Part shown: one piece after another, positions 1 to 8,871 of the stretch | Position numbering within the stretch: the first letter of the stretch is position 1 | Layout of the letters: each line of letters begins with the position of its first letter | Assembly (NCBI RefSeq): GCF_041296385.1 | Contig: NW_027183960.1 | Coordinates: 1,473,001 to 1,537,000 of the forward strand | Direction of reading: 5' to 3' | DNA: 64,000 bases | DNA from: Aphelocoma coerulescens | Taxonomy: Eukaryota > Chordata > Aves > Passeriformes > Corvidae | Position numbers and translations under genes: made by a program | The notes under the pieces: model-generated | The model's input: only the letters and a program-made list of their open reading frames with translations | Told to the model about the DNA's origin: nothing | Database searches by the model: none

Positions 1-61
1 TTCCCTTCCCAGCACTTGGCTTAAGGAAAAAACCTCATGTTTCTATGAGAGACTTGAGTTC
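1..61 (-). repeat. Tail of an incomplete unit (intron remnant only)
   Basis: These 61 bases match the intron segment that precedes the anchor in every other unit (aaattccc, cttggcttaagg, gagacttgag). No exon sequence is present here. Confidence 0.95.
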
Positions 62-347
62 ATGTCTACTACTGGGTACCAGACATCTGAACATTTAGAC
101 TATTGGCTTTCCAGGCTCACGCTATTCAAACCGGAAAGTGAAACTATTCTAACAGAAGGGATGATTGCAAGAAATGTTTCTGTTTACACCACGACTGCCG
201 ACCATCCATCATTCTTACCTTGCACCTGTCCAAAGGCCTTCCTCCATCTGCGCTCCGGCAACTCTCACCCAGGCAAGGGCAGGGATGGAGGCTCTTGCCA
301 CAAGTAGCCCAAGCGTGGACATCTTCCTCATCCTGCTACTCCACTGC

Positions 348-355
348 TGACGTCA
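348..355. promoter_or_regulatory. TGACGTCA octamer (CRE-like), probably incidental
   Basis: A perfect palindromic cAMP-response-element octamer sits in the beta module, and it recurs in many modules across the array. Other modules carry TGACATCA, TGACGGCA or TTACGTCA. The same bases encode the variable residue of an L-T/M/P-S-A-V run on the minus strand, so the site may simply reflect the old coding sequence. Confidence 0.25.
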
Positions 356-855
356 GGGTATTCCCTGGAGCTGCAAACACCTGCCTTTGCTGCTCGAGGA
401 CCTTCTCTAGCACCATGCAAAACCCCTTCTCCTATGGCAGTGCTGCAGCATCCTGCGAGCCACGGACTGGAACTGGCACCTCCAGCAAAGTTACTCCTGG
501 GAAACATCCCTCAGCCATTCCCTTACTGCAATGAGCTGGACTCCTACTCCTCTGCAATGCTCTTCCTGGACAGGTGCATCCTCAGCAATGAGACGGTTCT
601 GCTGAGAGCCACGGCTCTGAGGGAGCAGCCAGTCCTGCCCAATGGTTGTCCTCCGTCACCACTCCTGCAGCTCCCACGGAGGCACTGGGAGCCTTGGACA
701 CTCTTGCCACAAGTAGCCCAAGCGTGGACATCTTCCTCATCCTGCTCCTCCACTGCTGACGGCAGGGAATTCCCTGGCGCTCCCAACATCTGCCTTTCCT
801 GCTCGAGGATCGTGTCTGGCAGCTCTCTGAGCCTCTTTGCCTTTGGCAGCGCCAC

Positions 856-919
856 AGCATCCTAGGAGTCATATACTGGCAACTGGCACCTCCAGGACAC
901 TTGCTGCTCCTAGGATGCT
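856..919. other. 13-bp inverted repeat (potential hairpin) near the acceptor side of the exon
   Basis: AGCATCCTAGGAG at 856-868 and its exact reverse complement at 907-919 enclose a 38-base loop. Each arm holds the palindrome CCTAGG. The structure recurs in types A, B, C, G and H. It is broken in D, E and F, where the first arm reads CCTGAGAG. Confidence 0.7.
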
Positions 920-1052
920 TTCCTCTGGGAAAATCTTCTTGCACACGTCCTTGCTCCAGTTTTTACTCCTAGGCCTTTCGTGGCCATCTGCATTCTCAGC
1001 CACAAGCAGCTTCTGATGATCGACATGGCTCTGGGAGAGCAGGGACTCCTGT

Positions 1053-1422
1053 CTGTGGACAAAGAAAACAAAGACAACTTGTAAGAAGAAAACCTGGAGC
1101 TTCTAGTTAGAAAAAAAAGGACTATTCAATCAAGGCAGGGCCAAGGGAGGAAACTTTCTAAAATGGAACAAGCAGCAGAAGCACAGTAGTTTTGCAGAAG
1201 AAATTCCCCTCCCAGCACTTGGCTTAAGGAAAAAGCCTGATGTTTCTATGAGAGACTTGAGTTCATGTCTACTATTGGATAGCAGACATCTGAACATTTA
1301 GACTACTGGCTTTCCAGGCTCACGCAATTCAAACCGGAATGTCAAACTATTTCAAAAGCTAGAGATGCTTGGAAGAAATGTTTCTGTACTCACCACAACT
1401 GGGGACCATGCATCATTCTTAC
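1053..1422 (-). other. Representative intron remnant with intact splice signals
   Basis: Read on the minus strand, the donor is AAG|GTAAGAAT, close to the consensus. The intron ends in a T-rich tract (TTTGTTTTCTTTGTCCACAG) preceded about 29 bases upstream by CTTACAAG, a plausible branch site. A second AG four bases downstream (CAGACAG) and a second GT seven bases upstream (CAG|GTGCAAG) offer alternative borders. The interval is 370 bases here and 369 where the AACAGTAGGG variant replaces AAAGCTAGAG. The same donor and acceptor occur in every complete unit I read. Confidence 0.75.
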
Positions 1423-2059
1423 CTTGCACCTGTCCAAAGGCCTTCCTCCGTCTCCAGTCCTGCCGCTCTCACGGAGGCACTGGGAGCCTCGGACACTCTT
1501 GCCACAAGTAGCCCAAGCGGGGACATCTTCCTCATCCTGCTCCTCCACTGCTGACGTCAGGGAATTCCCTGGAGCTCCCAACATCTGCCTTTCCAGCTGG
1601 AGGATCATGTCTGGCAGCTCTCTGAGCCTCTTCAACTTTGGCAGCGCCACAGCATCCTAGGAGTCATATACTGGCAACTGGCACCTCCAGGACACTTGCT
1701 GCTCCTAGGATGCTTTTCTCTAGTAAAATCTTCTTGCATACAACCTTGCTCCAGTTTTTACTTCTAGGCCATTCGTGGCCATCTGCATTCTCAGCCACAA
1801 GCAGGTTCTGATGATCAACAGGGCTCTTGGAGAGCAGGGACTCCTGTCTGTGGACAAAGAAAACAAAGACAACTTGTAAGATTAAAACCTGGAGCTTCTA
1901 GTTAGAAGAGAAAGGACTATTCAATCAAGGCAGGGCCAAGGGAGGAAACTTTCTAAAATGGAACAAGCAGCAGAAGCACAGTAGATTTGCAGAAGAAATT
2001 CCCCTCCCAGCACTTGGCTTAAGGAAAAAACCTCATGTTTCTATGAGAGACTTGAGTTC
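1265..2059 (-). repeat. Unit 2, type B, short (795 bp)
   Basis: One-module exon 1423-1847. Type B has an intron front (CTATTTCAAAAGCTAGAGATGC) clearly more divergent than in other types, and TCTCTAGTAAAATC near 1728. Counterparts: 5670, 16477, 20882, 50530, 54935. Confidence 0.95.
1423..1847 (-). pseudogene. Representative short exon remnant, one module (425 bp)
   Basis: The same splice borders as the long exon enclose one module only. Using the inner donor (CAG|GTGC) and inner acceptor (ACAG|GAG), the exon would be 414 bases, or 138 codons. Even so, a one-base shift between the VPVAS frame and the LPKLKRLREL frame breaks the reading frame. The distal end reads GGRPLDRCK up to the donor. This type carries VPAWATCG where most copies have VHAWATCG. 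Confidence 0.68.
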
Positions 2060-3263
2060 ATGTCTACTATAGGGTAGCAGACATCTGAACATTTAGACTA
2101 TTGGCTTTCCAGGCTCACACTATTCAAACCGGAAAGTGAAACTACTCTAAAAGCTAGAGGCGATTGCAAGAAATGTTTCTGCTCGCACCACGACTGCCGA
2201 CCATGCATCATTCTTACCTTGCACCTGTCCAAAGGCCTTCCTCCGTCTGCGCTCTGGCAACTCTCACCCAAGCTCGGGCAGGGATGGAGGCTCTTGCCAC
2301 AAGTAGCCCAAGCCTGGAGATATTCCTCATCCTGATCTTCCACTGCTGACATCTAGGAATTCCCTGGAGCTGCAAACACCTGCCTTTGCTGCTCGAGGAT
2401 CTTCTCTAGCACCATGCCAAATGCCTTCTCCTGTGGCAGTGCTGCAGCATCCTGCGAGCCATGGACTGGAACTGGCACCTTCAGCATAGTTGCTCCTGGG
2501 AAACATCCTTCAGCCATTCCCTTACTGCAATGAGCTGGACTCCTACTCCTTTGCAAGGCTCTTCCTGGATAGGTGCATCCTCAGCAATGAGACGGTTCTG
2601 CTGAGAGCCACGGCTCTGAGGGAGCAGCCAGTCCTGCCCAAAGGCCTTCCTCCGTCTCCACTCCTGCAGCTCCCACAGAGGCACTGGGAGCCTTGGACAC
2701 GCTTGCCACAAGTAGCCCAAGCGTGGACATCTTCCTCATCCTGCTCCGCCACTGCTGACATCAGGGAATTCCCTGGAGCTCCCAACATGTGCCTTTCCTG
2801 CTCGAGGATCGTGTCTGGCAGCTCTCTGAGCCTCTTACATTTTGGAAGCGCAACAGCATCCTAGGAGTCCTATACTGGCAACTGGCAGCTCCAGGACACT
2901 TGCTGCTCCTAGGATGCTTTTCTCTGGGAAAATCTTCTTGCACACAACCTTGCTGCAGATTTTACTTCTAGGCCTTTCGTGGCCATCTGCATCCACGGCC
3001 ACAAGCAGCTTCTGATGATCGACATGGCTCTGGGAGAGCAGGGACTCCTGTCTGTGGACAAAGAAAACAAAGACAACTTGTAAGAAGAAAACCTGGAGCT
3101 TCTAGTTAGAAGAGAAAGGACTATTCAATCAAGGCAGAGCCAAGGGAGGAAACTTTCTAAAATGGAACAAGCAGCAGAAGCACAGCAGTATTGCAGAAGA
3201 AATTCCCCTCCCAGCACTTGGCTTAAGGAAAACGCCTGATGTTTCTGTGAGAGACATGAGTTC
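2060..3263 (-). repeat. Unit 3, type C, long (1204 bp)
   Basis: Exon remnant 2218-3051. Type C has AAAAGCTAGAGGCGATTGC in the intron (one base longer than A and D) and CCTGGAGATATTCC over the acidic motif of the beta module, giving EEYLQAWATCG on the minus strand. Counterparts: 6465, 17272. Confidence 0.95.
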
Positions 3264-4466
3264 ATGTCTACTATTGGGTACCAGACATCTGAACATTTAG
3301 ACTATTGGCTTTCCAGGCTCACGCTATTCAAACCTGAAAGTGAAACTACTCTAACAGTAAGGATGATTGCAAGAAATGTTTCTGTTTACACCACGACTGC
3401 CGACCATGCATCATTCTTACCTTGCACCTGTCCAAAGGCCTTCCTCTGTCTGCGCTCCGGCAACTCTCACCCAGGCAAGGGCAGGGATAGAGGCTCTTGC
3501 CACAAGTAGCCCAAGCATGAACATCTTCCTCATCCTGCTACTCCACTGCTTACGTCAGGGTATTCCCTGGAGCTGCAAACACCTGCCTTTGCGGCTCGAG
3601 GACCTTCTCTAGCACCATGCCAAACCCCTTCTCCTATGGCAGTGCTGCAGCATCCTGCGAGCCATGGACTGGAACTGGCACCTTCAGCATAGTTGCTCCT
3701 GGGAAACATCATTCAGCCATTCCCTTACTGCAATGAGCTGGACTCCTACTCCTTTGCAAGGCTCTTCCTGGACAGGTGCATCCTCAGCAATGAGACGGTT
3801 CTGCTGAGAGCCATGGCTCTGAGGGAGGAGCCAGTCCTGCCCAAAGGCCTTCCTCTGACTCCACTCCTGCAGCTCTCACGGAGGCACTGGGAGCCTTGGA
3901 CACTCTTGCCACAAGTAGCCCAAGCGTGGACATCTTCCTCATCCTGCTCCTCCACTGCTGACGTCAGGGAATTCCCTGGAGCTCCTAAAATCTGCCTTTC
4001 CTGCTGGAGGATCGTGTCTGGCAGCTCTCTGATCCTCTTCGCCTTTGGCAGCGCCACAGCATCCTGAGAGTCATATACTGGAAACTGGCAGCTACATGAC
4101 ACTTGCCGCTCCTAGGATGCTTTTCTCTGGGAAAATCTTCTTGGACACGACATTGCTCCAGTTTTTACTTCTAGGCTTTTCGTGGCCATCTGCATTCTCA
4201 GCCACAAGCAGGTTCTGATGATCGACATGGCTCTGGGAGAGCAGGGACTCCTGTCTGTGGACAAAGAAAACAAAGACAACTTGTAAGAAGAAAACCTGGA
4301 GCTTCTAGTTAGAAGAGAAAGGACTATTCAAACAAGGCAGGGCCAAGGGAGGAAACTATCTAAAATGGAACAAGCAGCAGAAGCACAGTAGTTTTGCAGA
4401 AGAAATTCCCTTCCCAGCACTTGGCTTAAGGAAAAAACCTCATGTTTCTATGAGAGACTTGAGTTC
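3264..4466 (-). repeat. Unit 4, type D, long (1203 bp)
   Basis: Exon remnant 3421-4254. The beta module has CTTACGTCAG where most have CTGACGTCAG. The alpha module has GGAGGAGCCAGTCC, and the first hairpin arm is lost (CCTGAGAG). Counterpart: 18476. Confidence 0.95.
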
Positions 4467-5669
4467 ATGTCTACTACTGGGTACCAGACATCTGAACATT
4501 TAGACTATTGGCTTTCCAGGCTCACGCTATTCAAACCGGAAAGTGAAACTATTCTAACAGAAGGGATGATTGCAAGAAATGTTTCTGTTTACACCACGAC
4601 TGCCGACCATCCATCATTCTTACCTTGCACCTGTCCAAAGGCCTTCCTCCATCTGCGCTCCGGCAACTCTCACCCAGGCAAGGGCAGGGATGGAGGCTCT
4701 TGCCACAAGTAGCCCAAGCGTGGACATCTTCCTCATCCTGCTACTCCACTGCTGACGTCAGGGTATTCCCTGGAGCTGCAAACACCTGCCTTTGCTGCTC
4801 GAGGACCTTCTCTAGCACCATGCAAAACCCCTTCTCCTATGGCAGTGCTGCAGCATCCTGCGAGCCACGGACTGGAACTGGCACCTCCAGCAAAGTTACT
4901 CCTGGGAAACATCCCTCAGCCATTCCCTTACTGCAATGAGCTGGACTCCTACTCCTCTGCAATGCTCTTCCTGGACAGGTGCATCCTCAGCAATGAGACG
5001 GTTCTGCTGAGAGCCACGGCTCTGAGGGAGCAGCCAGTCCTGCCCAATGGTTGTCCTCCGTCACCACTCCTGCAGCTCCCACGGAGGCACTGGGAGCCTT
5101 GGACACTCTTGCCACAAGTAGCCCAAGCGTGGACATCTTCCTCATCCTGCTCCTCCACTGCTGACGGCAGGGAATTCCCTGGTGCTCCCAACATCTGCCT
5201 TTCCTGCTCGAGGATCGTGTCTGGCAGCTCTCTGAGCCTCTTTGCCTTTGGCAGCGCCACAGCATCCTAGGAGTCATATACTGGCAACTGGCACCTCCAG
5301 GACACTTGCTGCTCCTAGGATGCTTTCCTCTGGGAAAATCTTCTTGCACACGTCCTTGCTCCAGTTTTTACTCCTAGGCCTTTCGTGGCCATCTGCATCC
5401 ACGGCCACAAGCAGGTTCTGATGATCGACATGGCTCTGGGAGAGCAGGGACTCCTGTCTGTGGACAAAGAAAACAAAGACAACTTGTAAGAAGAAAACCT
5501 GGAGCTTCTAGTTAGAAAAAAAAGGACTATTCAATCAAGGCAGGGCCAAGGGAGGAAACTTTCTAAAATGGAACAAGCAGCAGAAGCACAGTAGTTTTGC
5601 AGAAGAAATTCCCCTCCCAGCACTTGGCTTAAGGAAAAAGCCTGATGTTTCTATGAGAGACTTGAGTTC
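4467..5669 (-). repeat. Unit 5, type A, long (1203 bp)
   Basis: Exon remnant 4624-5457. It matches unit 1 except for scattered single bases, including T in GGTGCTCCC and CATCCACGGCC (near 5395) in place of CATTCTCAGCC. Confidence 0.95.
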
Positions 5670-6464
5670 ATGTCTACTATTGGATAGCAGACATCTGAAC
5701 ATTTAGACTACTGGCTTTCCAGGCTCACGCAATTCAAACCGGAATGTCAAACTATTTCAAAAGCTAGAGATGCTTGGAAGAAATGTTTCTGTACTCACCA
5801 CAACTGGGGACCATGCATCATTCTTACCTTGCACCTGTCCAAAGGCCTTCCTCCGTCTCCAGTCCTGCCGCTCTCACGGAGGCACTGGGAGCCTCGGACA
5901 CTCTTGCCACAAGTAGCCCAAGCGGGGACATCTTCCTCATCCTACTCCTCCACTGCTGACGTCAGGGAATTCCCTGGAGCTCCCAACATCTGCCTTTCCA
6001 GCTGGAGGATCATGTCTGGCAGCTCTCTGAGCCTCTTCAACTTTGGCAGCGCCACAGCATCCTAGGAGTCATATACTGGCAACTGGCACCTCCAGGACAC
6101 TTGCTGCTCCTAGGATGCTTTTCTCTGGGAAAATCTTCTTGCATACAACCTTGCTCCAGTTTTTACTTCTAGGCCATTCGTGGCCATCTGCATTCTCAGC
6201 CACAAGCAGGTTCTGATGATCAACAGGGCTCTTGGAGAGCAGGGACTCCTGTCTGTGGACAAAGAAAACAAAGACAACTTGTAAGATTAAAACCTGGAGC
6301 TTCTAGTTAGAAGAGAAAGGACTATTCAATCAAGGCAGGGCCAAGGGAGGAAACTTTCTAAAATGGAACAAGCAGCAGAAGCACAGTAGATTTGCAGAAG
6401 AAATTCCCCTCCCAGCACTTGGCTTAAGGAAAAAACCTCATGTTTCTATGAGAGACTTGAGTTC
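5670..6464 (-). repeat. Unit 6, type B, short (795 bp)
   Basis: Exon remnant 5828-6252. It differs from unit 2 by an A at about 5944 (CCTACTCCTC) and by TCTCTGGGAAAATC where unit 2 has TCTCTAGTAAAATC. Confidence 0.95.
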
Positions 6465-7668
6465 ATGTCTACTATAGGGTAGCAGACATCTGAACATTTA
6501 GACTATTGGCTTTCCAGGCTCACACTATTCAAACCGGAAAGTGAAACTACTCTAAAAGCTAGAGGCGATTGCAAGAAATGTTTCTGCTCGCACCACGACT
6601 GCCGACCATGCATCATTCTTACCTTGCACCTGTCCAAAGGCCTTCCTCCGTCTGCGCTCTGGCAACTCTCACCCAAGCTCGGGCAGGGATGGAGGCTCTT
6701 GCCACAAGTAGCCCAAGCCTGGAGATATTCCTCATCCTGATCTTCCACTGCTGACATCTAGGAATTCCCTGGAGCTGCAAACACCTGCCTTTGCTGCTCG
6801 AGGATCTTCTCTAGCACCATGCCAAATGCCTTCTCCTGTGGCAGTGCTGCAGCATCCTGCGAGCCATGGACTGGAACTGGCACCTTCAGCATAGTTGCTC
6901 CTGGGAAACATCCTTCAGCCATTCCCTTACTGCAATGAGCTGGACTCCTACTCCTTTGCAAGGCTCTTCCTGGATAGGTGCATCCTCAGCAATGAGACGG
7001 TTCTGCTGAGAGCCACGGCTCTGAGGGAGCAGCCAGTCCTGCCCAAAGGCCTTCCTCCGTCTCCACTCCTGCAGCTCCCACAGAGGCACTGGGAGCCTTG
7101 GACACGCTTGCCACAAGTAGCCCAAGCGTGGACATCTTCCTCATCCTGCTCCGCCACTGCTGACATCAGGGAATTCCCTGGAGCTCCCAACATGTGCCTT
7201 TCCTGCTCGAGGATCGTGTCTGGCAGCTCTCTGAGCCTCTTACATTTTGGAAGCGCAACAGCATCCTAGGAGTCATATACTGGCAACTGGCAGCTCCAGG
7301 ACACTTGCTGCTCCTAGGATGCTTTTCTCTGGGAAAATCTTCTTGCACACAACCTTGCTGCAGATTTTACTTCTAGGCCTTTCGTGGCCATCTGCATCCA
7401 CGGCCACAAGCAGCTTCTGATGATCGACATGGCTCTGGGAGAGCAGGGACTCCTGTCTGTGGACAAAGAAAACAAAGACAACTTGTAAGAAGAAAACCTG
7501 GAGCTTCTAGTTAGAAGACAAAGGACTATTCAATCAAGGCAGAGCCAAGGGAGGAAACTTTCTAAAATGGAACAAGCAGCAGAAGCACAGCAGTATTGCA
7601 GAAGAAATTCCCCTCCCAGCACTTGGCTTAAGGAAAACGCCTGATGTTTCTGTGAGAGACATGAGTTC
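6465..7668 (-). repeat. Unit 7, type C, long (1204 bp)
   Basis: Exon remnant 6623-7456. It is close to unit 3. It carries GGAGTCATATAC where unit 3 has GGAGTCCTATAC, and AGAAGACAAAGG in the intron. Confidence 0.95.
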
Positions 7669-8871
7669 ATGTCTACTATTGGGTACCAGACATCTGAACA
7701 TTTAGACTATTGGCTTTCCAGGCTCACGCTATTCAAACCTGAAAGTGAAACTACTCTAACAGTAAGGATGATTGCAAGAAATGTTTCTGTTTACACCACG
7801 ACTGCCGACCATGCATCATTCTTACCTTGCACCTGTCCAAAGGCCTTCCTCTGTCTGCGCTCCGGCAACTCTCACCCAGGCAAGGGCAAGGATAGAGGCT
7901 CTTGCCACAAGTAGCCCAAGCATGAACATCTTCCTCATCCTGCTACTCCACTGCTTACGTCAGGGTATTCCCTGGAGCTGCAAACACCTGCCTTTGCGGC
8001 TCGAGGACCTTCTCTAGCACCATGCCAAACCCCTTCTCCTATGGCAGTGCTGCAGCATCCTGCGAGCCATGGACTGGAACTGGCACCTTCAGCATAGTTG
8101 CTCCTGGGAAACATCATTCAGCCATTCCCTTACTGCAATGAGCTGGACTCCTACTCCTTTGCAAGGCTCTTCCTGGACAGGTGCATCCTCAGCAATGAGA
8201 CGGTTCTGCTGAGAGCCATGGCTCTGAGGGAGCAGCGAGTCCTGTCCAAAGGCCTTCCTCTGACTCCACTCCTGCAGCTCCCACGGAGGCACTGGGAGCC
8301 TCGGACACTCTTGCCACAAGTAGCCCAAGCATCGAGATCTTCCTCATCCTGCTCCTCCACTGCTGACATCAGGGAATTCCCTGGAGCTCCTAAAATCTGC
8401 CTTTCCTGCTGGAGGATCGTGTCTGGCAGCTCTCTGAGCCTCTTCGCCTTTGGCAGCGCCACAGCATCCTGAGAGTCATATACTGGAAACTGGCAGCTAC
8501 AGGACACTTGCTGCTCCTAGGATGCTTTTCTCTGGGAAAATCTTCTTGGACACGACATTGCTCCAGTTTTTACTTCTAGGCCTTTCGTGGCCATCTGCAT
8601 CCGCAGCCACAAGCAGCTTCTGATGATCGACATGGCTCTGGGAGAGCAGGGACTCCTGTCTGTGGACAAAGAAAACAAAGACAACTTGTAAGAAGAAAAC
8701 CTGGAGCTTCTAGATAGAAGACAAAGGACTATTCAATCAAGGCAGGGCCAAGGGAGGAAACTTTCTAAAATGGAACAAGCAGCAGAAGCACAGTAGTTTT
8801 GCAGAAGAAATTCCCTTCCCAGCACTTGGCTTAAGGAAAAAACCTCATGTTTCTATGAGAGACTTGAGTTC
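7669..8871 (-). repeat. Unit 8, type E (D front, different back), long (1203 bp)
   Basis: Exon remnant 7826-8659. The front is type D, including CTTACGTCAG. The alpha module carries CAGCGAGTCCTGTCC and CATCGAGATC, giving EEDLDAWATCG. Counterparts: 22881, 56934. Confidence 0.95.

Larger units (their letters stand above)
219..1052 (-). pseudogene. Representative long exon remnant, two modules (834 bp)
   Basis: On the minus strand this segment lies between a CCACAG acceptor (1053-1054 carry the AG complement) and an AAG|GTAAGA donor (GT complement at 217-218). The alpha module begins with a frame reading ESLLSQSH and a Lys/Arg-rich stretch, and stops after VPVAS. A second frame then holds LPKAKRLREL, EEQDEED and AWATCGKS (about 703-753 for the acidic part). 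A third frame carries the start of the beta module (GQDWLLPQS, QNRLIAEDAP). The frame therefore shifts at least twice and no single frame spans the exon. I do not recognise the gene. The charged, Leu-containing composition suggests an intracellular protein repeat, but no catalytic motif is visible. Calling it a decayed exon rather than a working one is inference. Confidence 0.7.
62..1264 (-). repeat. Unit 1, type A, long (1203 bp)
   Basis: Exon remnant 219-1052. Type A is marked by the TATTCTAACAGAAGGG intron variant and by CCCAATGGTTGTCC at the module junction. It has a private C at 778 (GGCGCTCCC; other A copies have GGTGCTCCC). Counterparts: 4467, 15274, 19679. Confidence 0.95.
62..4466. 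repeat. 4,405-bp four-unit higher-order repeat (A B C D)
   Basis: Units of 1203, 795, 1204 and 1203 bases are followed directly by the same order at 4467. By eye the two copies differ at scattered single bases until the last unit, whose alpha module differs (type D here, type E in the next copy). Confidence 0.92.
4467..8871. repeat. 4,405-bp four-unit higher-order repeat (A B C E)
   Basis: This is the second copy of the four-unit repeat. It ends with type E. E has the D front, but its back carries the CGAGTCCTGTCC variant and the ATCGAGATC variant in the acidic-motif region instead of CCAGTCCTGCCC and GTGGACATC. Confidence 0.9.

Noticed and set aside
310..356. Plus-strand splice acceptor (pyrimidine-rich CTTCCTCATCCTGCT... 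ending GTCAG)
   Set aside because: The candidate branch sequence CTGAC lies only a few bases from the AG and no matching plus-strand donor is convincing. The pyrimidine richness is the complement of the acidic coding stretch.
434..865. Protein-coding gene on the plus strand (143-codon open frame, repeated in many units)
   Set aside because: The frame is antisense to the protein-like minus frame, has low-complexity composition and no recognisable domain. Its conservation is explained by copy homogenisation.
3746..4102. Minus-strand 118-codon open frame with EEQDEED and AWATCGKS as an intact gene
   Set aside because: It starts and stops inside an exon remnant, with no match to the splice borders. 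Adjacent parts of the same old protein lie in other frames. I treat it as a fragment.
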